From the NCBI GenBank assembly GCA_934101645.1, contig CAKORX010000006.1, positions 30,894-94,893 on the forward strand: 64,000 nt of DNA, written 5' to 3'. Of this stretch, positions 32,701-39,536 are shown in pieces. Positions within the stretch are counted from its first letter, which is position 1, and each line of letters opens with the position of its first letter. The position numbers were made by a program, and so were the translations under genes. Source of the stretch: an uncultured Bacilli bacterium (GTDB taxonomy: Bacteria > Bacillota_I > Bacilli_A > RF39 > UBA660). The notes beneath the pieces were generated by a model, which made no database searches, had not been told where the DNA came from, and saw only the letters and a list, made by a program, of their open reading frames with translations.

Positions 32701-34631
32701 GAGCTTTTGATCAAGACCAAAGAGGCCTAAAAAAAGTACAAGATTTATTAACCGGTTTACCTAAAAAGATTGATGCTGATAATGGATTTATTATAGATCA
32801 AATTGATTATCAAATAAATCTTTATAGTCAAAAAAATGTTTTCTATTATAATGAATCAAATAATAGTATTCTATTGCCTGAAGAAAAGGAAAAAGCATAT
32901 CAACAAATGATTGAATATATAAAGAAACATGATTTTACTGATTTAATTGATACAGATACTTTACTTAATTTACTTGAATCATTAAGAAAAGAAAATGTTA
33001 CAATTGATTTCTCTAAGCCAATATTTGCACAGCTTTATAATAAAAATGAAGATGGTTCATATTCTTTAAAAATTAATCCTCAAATTTGTCAAAAATCGGC
33101 TCAAATTATTAGGGGTATTTTAGAAAAATTTTGGACATTACCAATGTTGACACCTGATAAAGCACATCAATTATTTGGTGGATTTTCCTTAACTTATGAT
33201 CCTGATTTTAGAGAGTTTTTACTTGCCAATTTAGATACAATTTTACATGATTCACAACAATATACTGGTCTAGTTTCTAGTGTTCAAAGACAATTTAAAG
33301 ATATTAAAACAATAAATAGTAATAGATTTTTAACCTGGGATTTAGCAATAAGTTTTGTTCAAAAAAATAAATATGAATCAGTTAATGTAGGTAATGAACG
33401 AGTTGCTGAAGTATCCGCTATTGCTGGATATAGTCAAAATGATTTTAATGTATTACAACAAATTTATAATTATGGTAAACAAAGAACATTTAGTAGTATT
33501 CCAAGAATTGAAAATAAAGTAGAAAAAACAAGTGGCAAATATACTTATCAAATTTTAAGATTGGATGATCCTTATGCTATGGCAATTGGTACTTTAACAG
33601 ATTGTTGCCAGGAATTAAATAATTGTGCTGAAGTTTGTATGGAGCACAGCATGGTTGATAAAAATGGTCGTATATTTCTTATTAGGGATGAAAATGGTAA
33701 AGAAGTTGCACAAAGCTGGGTATGGAGAAACAAAGATGTGCTATGTTTTGATAATATAGAAATACCAAACAGGACCTTTGATAGAATTGATAAAGAACAT
33801 CCAGAATTGGGCAGGAAAGGGTTTACTGATGAAATTTTTGCAATATACAAACAAGCAGCACATGATTTAATAGAAGAAGATGAAAAAGTATATAAAGAGC
33901 TATTAAAAAGTGGAAAAATTACGAAAGAACAATATGATGGTTTAAGATTAGGAAAAATAACTGTTGGATTGGGATACAATGATATAGCGGAATCATTAAA
34001 GCAAAACGCAGTAGTTGATGATGGAAACTTATCAAGACCATTACCATTTAAAGAACCCGTAAAATTAACACAACGACTATATACAAATGACTCTACGACA
34101 CAATATATTTTAGAAAAAAGAAATGATAGAAAAGAATTTAATGGGGAAACGCTTTCTGTGCATAGTGACACTTATACTGAGTATACTGATACAAATTTTA
34201 CACCACAATTTTTAGACTTTCTAATAAAATTGGAAGCTGTTACTAAAAATAATTCAAGAGATTTAGGCGTTTCTGCTAGTTATTATAAAGATTCACAACA
34301 TCTTGTTAGTGACATAGCAATAAGTTATGGATTAAATCCTAAAACAACAAAAATAATAATGAATCCCAATTTTGCAATTATTTATGATATTAATGGTAAT
34401 AAACTCAAAATTGGAGATTTATTATTTAACACTAGAGTAGATAATAAAGAACAACAAATGGACATTGAAAATAATGTTGTTATGCAAATAAGGTTAGCTT
34501 TAAATCAGATTTCAAATGGAAATGAAATAGATATATCCGATTTAGATGAAAATCAAAAGATAATGTATGAAAAAGCTATAAGTCTAACTGATGAACTAGA
34601 TAATGAAAGAGGTGTTGGCCATGGAAGATAA
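29709..34631 (+). CDS. Giant 1640-residue protein of unknown function, element 2 cargo
   Basis: No signal peptide or membrane segment, so cytoplasmic. Residues ~40-115 hold a short pentapeptide-like stretch (FRGCNIKNLNLLGSYL). Residues ~120-870 contain five or more degenerate repeats built around P-E-I-F...N-L-P-x-x-L-K-x-x-F-Y (near 121, 264, 526, 672 and 838), interleaved with F-G-N-E-K-F-L-Q-L-C-x-K-Y (near 606 and 757). A conserved-looking block at about 1290-1355 reads TDCCQELNNCAEVCMEHSM, then F-L-I-R-D-x-N-G-K-E-V-A-Q-S-W-V-W-R and FDNIEIP, as in large uncharacterised proteins of gut bacteria and phages. The next gene overlaps its 3' end by 11 bases. A role in defence or element maintenance is a guess from context. 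Confidence 0.85.
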   Translation: MNEKMTLEQFQQIKNQLISLANEATYDDPDIEQRIVEQYLKIQNQLLEYDLSDIPFEAWDGVTIVSDKDHVVDFSKTKANIDFDLISYYGYGNFRGCNIKNLNLLGSYLNPSEFDEETIKANSTLFLSDIFNEEFKRKYYSRTLNISDLTSLTSQQLDELMQKNILLHINQQERTSVLIDTIGIDKAIKFYKNFPKEYENVNKIVQLHNDFSGFIRESSNIPTFDEFLQQIKTADISKLKDICFSYARRQIINSNIKIMKNEYPEAFIQENSDIFLINTNIPQDVKQRYFNRSLLIQDLLDYPDVFSNISIDYFMDFSNNISQFFRDTFGIGTFQELIKKHPDVFNHILQENHIYEFSHFLKPGKDADTTFTNAVKDYFFSYCNPEQFFAYEDQMPNDNLKWLSSMKFKFVNKLKTKEDLLQCDNSVLIFDYKQRKVLAGLGIDNVKKFEQDTGFFTHKEFEWSEDLNMLNFCFSYYEELYLIFKNGSLSYDEFLNKFAEYLNEVRKHNGFSLHQSYDWIQGEFRENHPEIFMDSNLPKELREAFYKNKLTSTFIYEHQDYIKYLVNRDLLSTINVDMKLFAPGEADENGFVFPSYKNFVKEYISRYGNEKFLQLCVKYDGILSDIEVNNSNDEIEDEQAIEQSLRNSIYEKILEGGIDYSFLSSNQDFIIEHPEIFINLDSLSNIPQTVKNVILKNFYSGSLNFNIIKIYPELVDVLKDKNLFVAFNRIDGRHYNERIYIGQTYEEKYSDLELLQVFGNEKFLQLCAKYGRYMDGVTQHFSKNVTIKNGKYIDIRQGNKELNFEDISKIIEDIIILECKKGNIEYRPDDVPEFLKEKSPELFLEENAPDDLKKHFYNSSAGSYPLTFELLQKNKDWLPFLKGKALATSLIRGEEYKYQLRQYFELFGEEKAIKLGISKPETIKEMLVDNQIELMKRWYDKTGGKFIPDYVVMQNFPLEEADKFLSSGANWSSLMKIKNFSKKAESRAAMLKLAYSFGAFDQDQRGLKKVQDLLTGLPKKIDADNGFIIDQIDYQINLYSQKNVFYYNESNNSILLPEEKEKAYQQMIEYIKKHDFTDLIDTDTLLNLLESLRKENVTIDFSKPIFAQLYNKNEDGSYSLKINPQICQKSAQIIRGILEKFWTLPMLTPDKAHQLFGGFSLTYDPDFREFLLANLDTILHDSQQYTGLVSSVQRQFKDIKTINSNRFLTWDLAISFVQKNKYESVNVGNERVAEVSAIAGYSQNDFNVLQQIYNYGKQRTFSSIPRIENKVEKTSGKYTYQILRLDDPYAMAIGTLTDCCQELNNCAEVCMEHSMVDKNGRIFLIRDENGKEVAQSWVWRNKDVLCFDNIEIPNRTFDRIDKEHPELGRKGFTDEIFAIYKQAAHDLIEEDEKVYKELLKSGKITKEQYDGLRLGKITVGLGYNDIAESLKQNAVVDDGNLSRPLPFKEPVKLTQRLYTNDSTTQYILEKRNDRKEFNGETLSVHSDTYTEYTDTNFTPQFLDFLIKLEAVTKNNSRDLGVSASYYKDSQHLVSDIAISYGLNPKTTKIIMNPNFAIIYDINGNKLKIGDLLFNTRVDNKEQQMDIENNVVMQIRLALNQISNGNEIDISDLDENQKIMYEKAISLTDELDNERGVGHGR

Positions 34632-35631
34632 AGATATTAGCAAAATAATAACAAATGCTTTACAAGTTAATAAAGATAAATTAAGTGAAAATATAAAGTC
34701 AATAATTATGCAAATGAAAAAAGCTTTTGAAAGCAATAAGAAAATTATTGAACAGGCAAATTCTATTGATCAAAAAAATAATAATGGCTTTATTTTAGAC
34801 TTTAATGTTATTGATAATATATTTTCTAATTTAGAAAAAGAAATTAGTATAATTTATGGTGATGTTATTCTTTCTCAAAAAGATGAAAATAAAAATATTA
34901 TATATGGAACTCAAATAATGGATTATGGAAATGTAATTGTTATTACTGATGGTAATCCATATATTACTATTGAAATGGCCATTAGAAATATAATGGCTGG
35001 TAATACAACAATTTTTGCAAACGAAGGTTTTATGTTTGGCACTAATCAATTATTAATTCAAATAATGCAAAGTGTTTTAGAAATATATAGTTTATCTAAA
35101 AATTTAATTCAAATGTATGTATCTGAAAGTTTTGACGAGGTATTAGCAAATTTTTCTAATATCGATTTAGTAGTTTGTATAGGTAATCGTAGTTTACAAA
35201 ATCTGATTTTAAATAAATCCAAAAACAAAACTATTGTTAGTGGGTATGAAAATTTTGATTTGTATATTGAGGATGCAACTCATATAGAATTTCTTAATAA
35301 AATGCTTGATACTGGACTAAATATTCAAGTATATATAAATAGTGATATTAATTTAGATTATCATAATGCTATAATAGTTAGTGATATCGAAGAAGCAATT
35401 GCTCAAATTAATTACAATGGAAGTAGATATAGTTCTGCTATATTTACTGCTGAAACAAAAAATGCTTCTAAATTTATTAAAGAAGTAAAATCAAAAATAG
35501 TAACAGTTAATACTAGTCCCACTATAGAAAGAATAATTGACATAAATCAAACGGACTTAATAAATAAAAAAACTATAATATATCCATTCAGCTTTAAATT
35601 AGCTGGTAATAATGAAAAAATACAATTATAG
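34621..35631 (+). CDS. Aldehyde-dehydrogenase/ProA-like protein lacking the catalytic Cys
   Basis: 336 residues from ATG 34621, 8 bases after AGAGGTG; it overlaps the giant gene by 11 bases. Segments follow the glutamate-5-semialdehyde dehydrogenase (ProA) fold: YGDVILSQKDENKNIIYGTQ, the cofactor-domain run ITIEMAIRNIMAGNTTIFANEG (for T-V-D-A-A-x-L-A-L-K-S-G-N-A-x-I-L-R-G-G), IDLVVCIGNRSLQNLI, and INYNGSRYSSAIFTAE near the end. The Cys-containing stretch expected after the DLYIEDATH segment is absent. It may be a non-enzymatic nucleotide-binding partner of the giant protein. Remote similarity read by eye. Confidence 0.6.
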   Translation: MEDKDISKIITNALQVNKDKLSENIKSIIMQMKKAFESNKKIIEQANSIDQKNNNGFILDFNVIDNIFSNLEKEISIIYGDVILSQKDENKNIIYGTQIMDYGNVIVITDGNPYITIEMAIRNIMAGNTTIFANEGFMFGTNQLLIQIMQSVLEIYSLSKNLIQMYVSESFDEVLANFSNIDLVVCIGNRSLQNLILNKSKNKTIVSGYENFDLYIEDATHIEFLNKMLDTGLNIQVYINSDINLDYHNAIIVSDIEEAIAQINYNGSRYSSAIFTAETKNASKFIKEVKSKIVTVNTSPTIERIIDINQTDLINKKTIIYPFSFKLAGNNEKIQL

Positions 35632-35634
35632 AAA

Positions 35635-35667
35635 ATTCTAATAAGTAATATGCTTATTAGATTTTTT
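35635..35667 (+). terminator. Terminator at the right end of element 2
   Basis: CTAATAAG and CTTATTAG form a perfect 8-bp stem with a 7-base loop and a T run. Confidence 0.85.
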
Positions 35668-35680
35668 ATTGTTATAATTG

Positions 35681-35710
35681 GTGTCCACATTACATTCAAG
35701 CAACTCTTTG
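35681..35710. repeat. Right attachment site of element 2
   Basis: Arm GTGTCCACATTACATTC (35681-35697) then core AGCAACTCTTTG (35699-35710). Confidence 0.8.
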
Positions 35711-36115
35711 TTTCATGCCACCAGATAAAGATGCCGGATATTTATCCATAAAATCTTTTAATCCGTACGTAGTTAGTAAATTTTTTACATATTCAACATT
35801 TTCCTTTGTATCTATTTTTTTGATTTTTAAGCCTAAAATTGCATTTTCAAATATGTTTAAATAGGGAAGAAGAGCATCTTCTTGAAGCATATATCCTATA
35901 ATTGGTTTTTCTTTAGAAAAAATCATTTTCCCATTATAATTTTCAAGTCCTGCAATAATGTTTAATAATGTTGATTTACCACAACCAGATGAACCGACAA
36001 TTGCAATAAATTCATTTTCAAACACATCAAAAGAGATATCATCTATAGCATTTACTTCACCCTTGGGTGTATTAAATATTTTGTTAATATTTTGTAAACT
36101 TAAAAGTGGTTTCAT
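35699..36115 (-). pseudogene. ABC importer ATPase, N-terminal fragment (SsuB/TauB type)
   Basis: About 139 codons from ATG 36115 (GTG 36124 is possible; AGGTGAT fits the ATG). It contains LLSLQNINKIFNTPKGEV, Walker A GSSGCGKST, the Q-loop region MLQEDALLPYLN and the signature LSGGMKQRVA, after which the element begins and a TGA stops translation at 35696. The product would have Walker A but no Walker B. The rest of the gene is at 26487-26816. Confidence 0.9.
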
Positions 36116-36226
36116 TTTTATCACCTATGATATTTTATTCAACTAATAAATTATGAACTATTGAAATAGTTTAGAAGTATATTTAAAAAGTTTAATAATT
36201 ATGTTATATTTATAATGGTGATGATA

Positions 36227-37843
36227 GTGAAATCGATTTATATATTTGGGCATAAAAATCCTGATACGGATTCTGTTTGTAGTGCGATTGCTCTAGCGTA
36301 TTTAAAAAATGCTCAAAATGTTAATGCAACAGCGAAAGTTATAGGACAAATTAATAATGGAACAAAATATGTTCTAGATTATTTTAATGTGCCAATTCCT
36401 TCATACATAAATGATGTAAAAGTACAAATAAAAGATTTAAAATATGAAAAAGGTGCTTTTATAAATGAAAAAGCAAGTATTGGTAACACTATCAGGTTTA
36501 TGCGTCAAAAGGATTTAAATGCAATTCCTATAGTAAATGATAAAAATATTTTAACTGGTTACGTAAATTTAAAAGATATAGTAAATTATTTAGCACTTAC
36601 ACCAGAAATTATACTTGATACATCACTTGAAAATATAGTAACACTACTTGATGCAAAAGTATTATGTAATCCAATAGAAAATATAAAAGGGCATATAAAA
36701 TATATAACTTGCTCAAATGAAGAATTTAATAAAAATCAAGATTTAGATTCAGATACTATCTTAGTAGTAGGAGATCGTTATCATATAGTTGAAAGTGCCT
36801 TAAATAAAAAAGTTAAGATGATTATTTTAACAAAGAATAGAACTATTTCTCAAAGGTTAATTAGAAAGGCTCAAAAAAATAATGTTTGTGTTATAAATAG
36901 TCCAAATTCTACTGCGTCACTTTGTACATTATTGCCAAATACAAATTTTATTAAAAATTTAAATACAAATACAAATAATTTAACGACAGTTAATATTCAT
37001 AGTTATTATACAGATTTTCTTTCATTATCAAAAAGAATTAGTTATACAAATTATCCAGTTGTGAAAGATAATAATGAATGTTTGGGCGTAATAAAAGTTA
37101 CACACATGACAGAATATGAAAAGAAAAGAGTTATTTTAGTTGATCACAATAACTATTCACAATCAGTTGATGGTCTTGAAGAAGCGGACATACTAGAAAT
37201 AATTGACCATCATAATTTAGGAGATATTGGTACAAGTGCTCCAATAACATTTTTATGTAAGCCAGTTGGATGTACTGCTACAATTATATATGAACAATTT
37301 AAAAAAGAAAAAATTAAAATTCCTCATGATATAGCGGGATTATTACTTTCTGCAGTTATATCTGATACACTTCTTTTTACATCACCAACAACTACAAAAG
37401 ATGATATTACTGCTGCAAATGAATTAGCAAAAATAGCTAAAGTTGATATAAATGAATATGGAATAAAAATGCTTAAAGCCGCAAGTTCAATTAAGGGATT
37501 AACGATAAGTGAGTTAATTCATCAAGATTTTAAAACATATACGATTAATAATAAAAACTATGGTATAGCGGTTATTACTACAATGGATTTTGATGAAATA
37601 GAAAAAGATATGGACAAATATATTGCCAAATTAGATGAAATGAGTCAAAATAATTTTAAAGCAGTTTTAATATTTATAACAGACATATTAAAAAAAGGAA
37701 GTTATGTAATTTATAATGAAAATAGTAAAAATTTAGTTAAGAATGCTTTCAATTTGAAAGATATAAATGAAGGAGAGTTCTTGCCAGGATTAATATCTAG
37801 AAAAAAACAAATACTACCTGCAATAATGAAAGTGGTAGATTAA
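36227..37843 (+). CDS. Manganese-dependent inorganic pyrophosphatase with CBS/DRTGG insert
   Basis: 538 residues from GTG 36227, 4 bases after GGTGAT; an ATG 12 bases earlier overlaps that site. The DHH-type site shows FGHKNPDTDSV (His9, Asp13, Asp15) and later IIDHHNLGD. Between them lie two CBS-type segments (MRQKDLNAIPIVNDKNILTG; ISYTNYPVVKDNNECLGVI) and a DRTGG-like domain, as in the regulated family II pyrophosphatases of Clostridia, which bind adenine nucleotides. It hydrolyses pyrophosphate in the cytoplasm. Divergent from the disrupted ABC operon. Confidence 0.93.
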   Translation: MKSIYIFGHKNPDTDSVCSAIALAYLKNAQNVNATAKVIGQINNGTKYVLDYFNVPIPSYINDVKVQIKDLKYEKGAFINEKASIGNTIRFMRQKDLNAIPIVNDKNILTGYVNLKDIVNYLALTPEIILDTSLENIVTLLDAKVLCNPIENIKGHIKYITCSNEEFNKNQDLDSDTILVVGDRYHIVESALNKKVKMIILTKNRTISQRLIRKAQKNNVCVINSPNSTASLCTLLPNTNFIKNLNTNTNNLTTVNIHSYYTDFLSLSKRISYTNYPVVKDNNECLGVIKVTHMTEYEKKRVILVDHNNYSQSVDGLEEADILEIIDHHNLGDIGTSAPITFLCKPVGCTATIIYEQFKKEKIKIPHDIAGLLLSAVISDTLLFTSPTTTKDDITAANELAKIAKVDINEYGIKMLKAASSIKGLTISELIHQDFKTYTINNKNYGIAVITTMDFDEIEKDMDKYIAKLDEMSQNNFKAVLIFITDILKKGSYVIYNENSKNLVKNAFNLKDINEGEFLPGLISRKKQILPAIMKVVD

Positions 37844-37868
37844 AAAGTTTATTTTCTAGACTTTTTTT
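37842..37868 (+). terminator. Intrinsic terminator
   Basis: AAAAAGT and ACTTTTT form a 7-bp stem followed by further T. Confidence 0.65.
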
Positions 37869-37905
37869 CTCAAATAGACTATACTAAGTTAAGTAGGTGA
37901 AATAA

Positions 37906-38784
37906 GTGCACAAGAAAATAATTAATATAGCTATTACGTTTATAATAATTTTATTAATAATATTGTTACCAGTTTTATTTGGCAAACCTTCTGAAGCAAG
38001 TGTTAAATATGGTATTGGTAAAGAACTTGACGAAAATGGTAATAAAACCGGTTGGTATATATTTTATTTCAAATTAGATGACACAGAAAAATTTAATAGT
38101 TTAAAATTTAGTATTAAACAAAAAAATGTTGATATTAAAAAAATTGAATATGAGTATGGATTCTTTCAAACGGATTATAAAGTATCAACTAAAGAAAATA
38201 TTTTTATGATAAGTTCAAATACAACTGTAACATCATCTGATGGTAAAACTATTTCTTATTTAGATGAAAATGACAAAAAAGTTACTGATAGAGTTATTAT
38301 TGTAGCAAAATATTATTTAGAATCTAATAGCAAAGATTTTGATTTTGAAATAACTAATGTTGAACTTAATTTAGTTCAGGCAAATTCTTTTGAACTTACA
38401 GTAACACCACAAAAAATAAAGGGTAAAAATACTTATGATGAAAATGATATATTTTTAATAGACAAAGATAAATATTTTATTTATGATGTTACTATCAAAA
38501 ACGTTAGTACAATTAATACGGATACGATTATTTTAAGAGATATATTTTCAGATTATTTTAGTGATTTTAGTATTGTAGGAAGTAAAAATTATATTGTTGA
38601 TGAAAATATTTTATTTTTAAATATTGGTAAATTTAAGATTGGTGAAAGTAAAAATTTTAAGATTAAAGCTAGAGTAACCGAACCAAGTGAAAAAAAACTA
38701 GGTAATAAGATATGCGTGTTTTCTGTAACTGAAATGTATGAGACTTCTTGTGATAGAGCATACGTAAAATTAAATAATGATTGA
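37906..38784 (+). CDS. Membrane-anchored extracellular protein, GTG start
   Basis: 292 residues from GTG 37906, 7 bases after AGGTGA. One N-terminal hydrophobic helix (5-27) then ~265 external residues. The last ~100 residues (YDVTIKNVSTINTDTIILRDIF... KIGESKNFKIKARVTE) read like a DUF11/Ig-like surface repeat. The middle part has a cohesin-like flavour but no firm match. Surface or envelope role likely. The gene stands alone between terminators. Confidence 0.65.
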   Translation: MHKKIINIAITFIIILLIILLPVLFGKPSEASVKYGIGKELDENGNKTGWYIFYFKLDDTEKFNSLKFSIKQKNVDIKKIEYEYGFFQTDYKVSTKENIFMISSNTTVTSSDGKTISYLDENDKKVTDRVIIVAKYYLESNSKDFDFEITNVELNLVQANSFELTVTPQKIKGKNTYDENDIFLIDKDKYFIYDVTIKNVSTINTDTIILRDIFSDYFSDFSIVGSKNYIVDENILFLNIGKFKIGESKNFKIKARVTEPSEKKLGNKICVFSVTEMYETSCDRAYVKLNND

Positions 38785-38799
38785 TTCATTATTTTTTTT
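38773..38799 (+). terminator. Terminator overlapping a stop codon and the next promoter
   Basis: AATAATGA and TCATTATT form an 8-bp stem, loop TTGAT, then T8. The gene stop TGA is in the loop. Confidence 0.75.
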
Positions 38800-38826
38800 G
38801 TCACTTAAAAGTCATTTTGTTATAAT
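38798..38826 (+). promoter_or_regulatory. Promoter of the ABC exporter operon
   Basis: TTGTCA and perfect TATAAT with a 17-base spacer; AAAGAAGG ribosome site follows. Confidence 0.75.
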
Positions 38827-38852
38827 AAAATTATTCTTGAAAGAAGGAAATT

Positions 38853-39536
38853 ATGGAAATTTTAAGAGTTGAAAATCTAAGTAAAATTTATGGCAAAGGA
38901 GTAAATAAAGTTGTTGCTTTAAATGATGTATCATTTACTGCCCAAAAAGGAGAATTTGTTGCAATTGTTGGAGCAAGTGGCTCAGGTAAATCCACACTTT
39001 TACATTTGATTGGTGGAGTAGATAGACCCACAAGTGGAAAAGTTTTTATAAATGATGAAGATATTTATAAATTAAATAATGATAATTTAGCTATTTTTCG
39101 AAGAAGACAAATAGGATTAATATATCAATTTTATAACTTAATACCAATTTTAAATGTTAAAGAAAATATAGCTTTACCTTTAGAACTTGATGGCAGAAAA
39201 GTTAATCCTGATGACGAAAAAGAAATGCTAGAACTTTTAGGCCTTGAAAATAGAAAAACTCATTTACCTAATGAACTTTCTGGTGGACAACAACAAAGAG
39301 TTTCAATAGGAAGAGCTCTTATAACAAGACCAGCTTTAGTTCTTGCAGATGAACCAACTGGAAACTTGGATTCTAAATCTAGTGATGAAATTGTAAATTT
39401 ACTAAAAATGTCTAATAAAAAATATAATCAAACAATTATTATGATTACGCATAATATGGAAATTGCTAAAATGGCTGACAGAATAATTAAAATTGAAGAT
39501 GGCAAAATCGTGGGTGACACTAATGAAAGAGCTTAA
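38853..39536 (+). CDS. ABC transporter ATPase, MacB/LolD type
   Basis: 227 residues with Walker A GASGSGKST, the Q-loop IYQFYNLIP, signature LSGGQQQRVSIGRAL, Walker B LVLADEPTGNLDS and the H-loop ITHNMEIA. The DEPTGNLDSKSS pattern and length mark the MacB/LolD/BceA group that powers FtsX-like permeases. The permease gene overlaps its end by 14 bases. A two-component system lies 4 kb downstream. Confidence 0.95.
   Translation: MEILRVENLSKIYGKGVNKVVALNDVSFTAQKGEFVAIVGASGSGKSTLLHLIGGVDRPTSGKVFINDEDIYKLNNDNLAIFRRRQIGLIYQFYNLIPILNVKENIALPLELDGRKVNPDDEKEMLELLGLENRKTHLPNELSGGQQQRVSIGRALITRPALVLADEPTGNLDSKSSDEIVNLLKMSNKKYNQTIIMITHNMEIAKMADRIIKIEDGKIVGDTNERA

Larger units (their letters stand above)
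26829..35710. mobile_element. Element 2: 8.88-kb serine-recombinase element inside the ATPase gene
   Basis: Bounded by a 12-bp direct repeat AGCAACTCTTTG (26817-26828 and 35699-35710), which encodes Gln-Arg-Val-Ala of the ATPase signature region. Inside the repeats are inverted arms of 17 bases with 12 matches (GAATG....GACAC at 26828-26844; complement at 35681-35697). Removing the 8882 bases restores a 251-aa ATPase frame. Cargo from left to right: broken RhuM-Fic gene, serine recombinase with a 37-codon leader gene (both minus strand), then a 1640-aa protein and an aldehyde-dehydrogenase-like protein on the plus strand. Confidence 0.88.

Noticed and set aside
33572..34171. Long open frame on the minus strand within the giant gene
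   Set aside because: It is antisense to a conserved coding block, has no ribosome site and an amino-acid mix typical of a shadow frame.
36125..36226. Riboswitch controlling the ABC importer operon
   Set aside because: Only about 100 bases separate the divergent genes and no conserved fold or terminator pair is seen.
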